Below, piece after piece: positions 22,901 through 25,993 of a stretch of 25,993 nt of DNA (its first letter is position 1; each line of letters starts with the position of its first letter). The stretch covers positions 1 to 25,993 of IMG/VR virus record IMGVR_UViG_3300032093_000740. The stretch is one strand, 5' to 3'. The notes beneath the pieces are model-generated. The model saw only the letters and a list, made by a program, of their open reading frames with translations, was not told the DNA's origin and did not search any database. Both the position numbers and the translations under genes were made by a program. Source of the stretch: a virus.

Positions 22901-25900
22901 AACTAGCGAACAACGGCGTGCAGTTCGACTTCGAACTTACCCCGCAGGGTAGGGTTCTGACAGGTGCTCTTGGCGTTGCAACAACGACTCCTGCTGGGCT
23001 CGGTGACGCTATGGCTGTCAAGGTCACACTCAATGGCTTTACAGGCAATCCAAGCAACACCATCAATCAAGAGACGTTGGTACACGAGCTAATTCACGCC
23101 GTAACGTCAGCCCAAATCACATATGCTCCGCAGAGTACAGCAGCGATCAAGCTCCGTGCTCTCCAGCAAGAACTCGTCAGTATCTATAACCAAAGGTATA
23201 AAGCTAAAACTCTCACTGCTACTGAAAAGGGCGTGATCCTCAACGCTTTGGAGAACCCCAAGGAACTCCTAGCATACGGCCTTACCAACGGAGAAACCCA
23301 AAACTGGCTAGCGTCGATTACTGACCCGTCTGGGGGCACGTTCCTCAGTCGGATGTTCAACATCGTCTCCCAGGTGCTTGGGCTGAAGGGTAAGGAAACC
23401 AGTGCGCTTGCACGGTTGATGGCTGTGTCTGAAGAGATTCTTGACGAGTCTCTGGTTCCGTATATCGCTGAAGCAAATAGGCGGGGGTTGTCTTTCGGTA
23501 AGCAAGCTAACACAACTGGTATCCCAAGTTGGGTGCTGAAAGAATCTCGTGGCCTGAAGCCTGTATGGAACAAAGGCCCTGTTGCCCTGTACGAAGGTAC
23601 GTCAACTGCAAACAAGACAATCTACGTTGCTGCCAAGCAAGGTGTAATAGTCACTAACGTAGACATTCGCAGCTACAGTGGTGCTGGATTTACCCCCGCT
23701 GAACTCGCTGAATTGAAGCAGGCTGCAGACAATCTCACCCCGCAGGCCAGCCCGCGCCTCACCCCGCAGACCGAAGCAGCCGTCAAGGATGTAGATGTCA
23801 TCGGTGAGAAAGAGCGTCAGACGCTGACCCAACGCATCGCGCAGGACCTCAAGGGCAACCCCGCACTCAAGCTGCGGATGAAGTTCACCGACTCGCTGGC
23901 CCCGCTGGAAGACTTCTTCGTCAACGCCTACGGTGGCGCTACCCGTACTGCCAAGGGGCGGTTGAACCCGATGGTGCTCTTGTCCCGGGCGCTCGACTCA
24001 TTGCGCGTCAGCAAGGCTGTGCAGGAACAAGGTGGGCTGGGCTTCGACAGCGGGCTCATCGTTGCCAAGGATCTGCAGGATGCCGAGGGCCGACCCGTCA
24101 GCTACACAGGCGTGCTGAACCGCATCGCTGAGGCTGCCAAACAGCGGGGTGAGACCTACGAAGCCTTCCGCACCAAGCTCGACACGGTTCTCTACGGGCA
24201 CCGGGAGCACGGTCTGCGTGAGACCAACAAGACCCTGCCTAAGACTGATCGGATCGAACTACTCCTGCCCGACGCCAAGATCGATGAACTGGAAGCAGCC
24301 TTCCAGAAAGACGACTTCATCAAGCAGATCTCCGCCGACCTCGACACCATCCGCTTCAACCTGCTGGACACGCTGGTTGATACAGGGCGCATCTCCAAGG
24401 ATCGAGCCCAGGACTACAAGGACGCCACGGGCTACATCCCCTTCAACCGACTCGGTGACTACGAGAAGGCGTATCAGTCCACCAAGGGTGCCAACCGTGG
24501 TGTCGCAGCCCTACGTAACATCCGCAAGCTGGAAGGCAGTGGGCGCAAAACGACTTCACCGGTCGAGAACTTCTCCGGGCTGGTTGACTGGGCAACAAAG
24601 GAGGCGATGAAGAACCACGCCGCCCTGAGTGCACTCAAGGATATGGCCCTGATGGGTGCAGCATTCAAGCGCCCGACCAAGCCTGCCAAGGACTCACCGG
24701 GGGACATGGTCACCGTCTACGACAACGGCAAGCCCGTCGAGTACTACGTACCGGACCCAGCGCACTTCATTGCGTTCAGTATCCAAGACCCGGTCATCCC
24801 AGACTCGTTCAAGCTACTACAGAAAGGTTCTCAGATCCTGCGTGCTGGTGTGACATCCATGCCACCGTTTGCGATCAAGCAGGTCTTCGACGACATCGTC
24901 CGTGCCTACACCTACGCAGGGGTGAAGAACAACGCAGCGCTTGTCAAGAGCGTGATGCTGAACTTCCCCAAGAACTGGGTGAACGAGATCTTCAAGAAGA
25001 AGCCCAAGGACATCAAGAACTTGGAGGCCCTCGGTATCGTCGGCACGTTCGACTTCAGCCAGCAGGGCAACCTCAAGAACATCCTTGAGGAAGCTGGGGC
25101 GAAGGAAGAAGGTCTTGGCTCCAAGATCATGCGCGTGATGGAAGCCGGTGCCAAGGCATCGGACCTCGCAGTGCGTCAAGCTGTCTACGATCAGGTGATG
25201 AAGGAGACCAACGGTGACAAGGCTCAGGCTGAGTCTGCTGCACGGGAGATCATCAACTTCAGCCGCCGTGGTTCATCCCAGGTAATGAATCTGCTGATCA
25301 GCGTCATCCCCTTCTTCAATGCCTATGCGCGAGGCATGGACAAGCTGGCAACGGCAGCGGCTGGGGGTGTTGTTGGGCAGAGCACAGGCACCGCACGGTC
25401 CATGTTCTACAAGCGCATGGGGGTGATGACCTCGATGGGCTTGTTGTATGCGCTGTTGATGCAGGATGATGAGGAGTACCAGCAGCTACCTGACCACGTG
25501 CGGGATACCAACTGGATACTGCCCTACGGGAAGGAACTGGGCTTCGTACCTGCCATCCCGATTCCTGCTGAACTCGCGTTCTTCTTCAAGGCCATCCCTG
25601 AGCGCATCGTCCGCTACTACAAGATGTATGGCACCGAGGAGGAGCAGACTGCACTCGACGTGGTGGGTAACTTAGCCAAGCGGGGGGTCGATGTTTTCTC
25701 ATCGCCCAACATCACACCGCAGGTGTTGCGCCCGTTCGTTGAGAACATGACGAACTACTCGTGGTTCCTTGGCAGACCACTGGAGTCTCAGGCTCAGCAG
25801 GCACTGCGTCCGTTTGAGCGGTACGGTACTGGCACATCAGATGCGATGAAGGCCCTCGCCAAGAGTTTGGAGGACGCTGCCAACGCCACAGGTATCGAAG

Positions 25901-25993
25901 CCTTCGCTGTCTCTCCGATCAAGCTGGAGAACGCTGTGCGCGGTATCTTCGGCACGGCTGCAGGGCTGGGCCTGTCGATGGCTGACATGATGA
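19999..25993 (+). CDS. Giant internal/polyvalent virion protein with HExxH peptidase motif (3' end outside window)
   Basis: One frame stays open from ATG 19999 to the last base, at least 1998 codons. Visible parts: residues 1-36, a small module (ALYRVQAPNGKTYQIEGPAG) seen at the start of other large phage proteins; 50-180, a glycine-zipper region (LGLAGRIGAVGLGVGAGAG); 270-315 and 475-520, Pro/Ala linkers; 855-900, an acidic linker. Residues 1029-1033 are HELIH (context ETLVHELIHAVT), with E1089 in NPKELLAYG as candidate third zinc ligand, making a zincin-type peptidase likely. Residues about 1290-1600 are helical. Residues about 1615-1800, with SDLAVRQAVYDQVM, INFSRRGSSQV and ISVIPFFNAYARGMDKL, resemble the LPD38 large-polyvalent-protein domain. 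Such proteins are thought to be injected with phage DNA; that role here is inferred. Confidence 0.85.
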   Translation, partial: MALYRVQAPNGKTYQIEGPAGAPQALIVQALLAQYPDAAKPPPETTVLGQVGEAFKGLVPGAVGLVESAAVGASALLPEDYEKTAREKIASIAGAAKAPFAASAGYEESVGRKLGEALGSTVPFLAAGPLGLAGRIGAVGLGVGAGAGEARGRAEKEGATAEQRSTATALGIIPGAMEVFAPFRILSRIPDAATAQGVQLVKRAALAGGEEAAQEAASNFAQNLIAKGVYKPEQELIEGLGEAAAYGGATGAIVQGLMDLALGRRARAAQPAPGTLPGEKPIERAERLAAEQAAAKAAAQPPAPPAAGILPPPDTYAELVLYSEQLKTLPKSKERDEALKAAAEKRKALNVAYIEEQRSTSEAAKGFMTAEEAAAAQITPREEVTAAAEEQPAAAIEEPKVRKPGEPPATGLQPADIEALGVSKKQPIYRRMLGKDLEDPAQRDAVLADIENYLVRGNGTEESRTKLTEFKAKFAPPPVQPETPSVAEPQPEAGGAGVPVAGGPAAVSTAEGVGPEPDGVVSPVADVTGAAGREGTEPPAVTPPTPAQIERELTSLIESGRITEEQAADYRAELLGEAEEAPTTVMGQAQSDALSPAETGTLKQKLEKAGATGVFEVRDGKPILDIPAVRQALKGRDPKMLKAVLTYIGVDEDGDYLPTTYSADEAAQSVGLAKSSGANVRRIAETLGITADVISRFQAAQTGAIGIAKNVSEASLSGISVENPKAGILYEAPAKPVQTDAEYDALVARVKALQVDGKAPKKDAPNFKEYKEAEKALKQATPKVQAFFRPALTKTGSFDFSKLDTRQLADIYSRASRYDAKDNTAVMQQLNAEVAARRKADRVGTDAAINRAYGKLVAEEEAQTEEEGIIPEEVAPDQVLTEEEAAQAEAAAEAEAEAARDSTTRRLSDEDTDFQQTRTGPVDLENSKQMDAALRGKSFTESIDYAIRNARDDLDRQILVKVKRRAEELANNGVQFDFELTPQGRVLTGALGVATTTPAGLGDAMAVKVTLNGFTGNPSNTINQETLVHELIHAVTSAQITYAPQSTAAIKLRALQQELVSIYNQRYKAKTLTATEKGVILNALENPKELLAYGLTNGETQNWLASITDPSGGTFLSRMFNIVSQVLGLKGKETSALARLMAVSEEILDESLVPYIAEANRRGLSFGKQANTTGIPSWVLKESRGLKPVWNKGPVALYEGTSTANKTIYVAAKQGVIVTNVDIRSYSGAGFTPAELAELKQAADNLTPQASPRLTPQTEAAVKDVDVIGEKERQTLTQRIAQDLKGNPALKLRMKFTDSLAPLEDFFVNAYGGATRTAKGRLNPMVLLSRALDSLRVSKAVQEQGGLGFDSGLIVAKDLQDAEGRPVSYTGVLNRIAEAAKQRGETYEAFRTKLDTVLYGHREHGLRETNKTLPKTDRIELLLPDAKIDELEAAFQKDDFIKQISADLDTIRFNLLDTLVDTGRISKDRAQDYKDATGYIPFNRLGDYEKAYQSTKGANRGVAALRNIRKLEGSGRKTTSPVENFSGLVDWATKEAMKNHAALSALKDMALMGAAFKRPTKPAKDSPGDMVTVYDNGKPVEYYVPDPAHFIAFSIQDPVIPDSFKLLQKGSQILRAGVTSMPPFAIKQVFDDIVRAYTYAGVKNNAALVKSVMLNFPKNWVNEIFKKKPKDIKNLEALGIVGTFDFSQQGNLKNILEEAGAKEEGLGSKIMRVMEAGAKASDLAVRQAVYDQVMKETNGDKAQAESAAREIINFSRRGSSQVMNLLISVIPFFNAYARGMDKLATAAAGGVVGQSTGTARSMFYKRMGVMTSMGLLYALLMQDDEEYQQLPDHVRDTNWILPYGKELGFVPAIPIPAELAFFFKAIPERIVRYYKMYGTEEEQTALDVVGNLAKRGVDVFSSPNITPQVLRPFVENMTNYSWFLGRPLESQAQQALRPFERYGTGTSDAMKALAKSLEDAANATGIEAFAVSPIKLENAVRGIFGTAAGLGLSMADMM

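Noticed and set aside
23590-23720. Possible ADP-ribosyltransferase-like element (LYEGTS ... IYVAAKQG) in the giant protein
   Set aside because: 'LYEGTS' is weakly reminiscent of the 'YHGT' motif of such toxins, but I find no matching S-T-x or ExE-type partner motifs in the right order. Not strong enough to call.
1-25993. Diversity-generating retroelement or other reverse-transcriptase system near the tail-fibre genes
   Set aside because: No reverse transcriptase motif (YxDD) and no template/variable repeat pair seen.
1-25993. Defence or anti-defence operon, toxin-antitoxin pair, integrase, tRNA or CRISPR
   Set aside because: All genes fit a virion, lysis or homing-endonuclease assignment, or are small hypothetical genes within that block. 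No tRNA-like folds, repeat-spacer arrays or recombinase motifs were noticed.

Overview
The window is a 26 kb piece of a tailed double-stranded DNA phage genome (Caudoviricetes). All 30 recognised genes lie on the + strand and are packed with gaps of 0-19 bases or short overlaps (ATGA, TAATG, GTGA), as in one long late-gene operon. I see no rRNA, tRNA, CRISPR array, integrase or transposase. Most of the sequence is GC-rich: one hand-counted 60-base line near 6.5 kb is about 65% GC. The gene families are ones I associate with uncultured aquatic phages, probably of a freshwater or marine proteobacterium; the host is an inference. Adaptor and hub proteins resembling P22 gp4 and gp10, with no recognisable tape measure or tail sheath, suggest a short-tailed (podovirus-like) virion.

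Layout. Positions 1-186 are the 3' end of an unidentified gene. Positions 188-1971 hold small, mostly lysine- and glycine-rich proteins, interrupted by an AT-richer HNH homing-type endonuclease (1211-1699). Positions 1975-4077 carry two head-tail adaptor-like structural genes around a zinc-ribbon protein and two more tiny basic proteins. Positions 4079-8158 form a block of small virion or tail-decoration proteins. It includes a tandem paralogous pair (5074/5932), a 44-residue zinc-ribbon-like gene easily missed (4953-5087), and a protein built of 11-residue tryptophan repeats (7649-8158). Positions 8162-10404 encode a conserved tail-fibre-like protein and a markedly AT-rich seven-bladed beta-propeller, the best candidate for receptor binding. 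Positions 10424-11333 are a holin/endolysin pair set inside the structural block.

Positions 11336-14607 carry a P22 gp10-like tail hub or stabilisation protein and another large structural protein. From 14607 to the end lie five consecutive large glycine-, alanine- or coiled-coil-rich proteins that look like internal virion or ejection proteins. The last is an open frame from 19999 that runs off the window after at least 1998 codons. It combines an N-terminal small module, a glycine-zipper region, an HExxH metallopeptidase motif and a C-terminal region resembling a large-polyvalent-protein domain (LPD38-like).

Reading of the whole: virion completion (adaptors, tail, host recognition), lysis, and proteins probably carried in the capsid and injected with the DNA. 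The most unusual signals are the giant protein, a short [YL]A-x-GG-x-[VI] motif shared by five otherwise unrelated proteins, the Trp-repeat protein, and the low-GC beta-propeller. All family names come from sequence recognition by eye, not from a database search.
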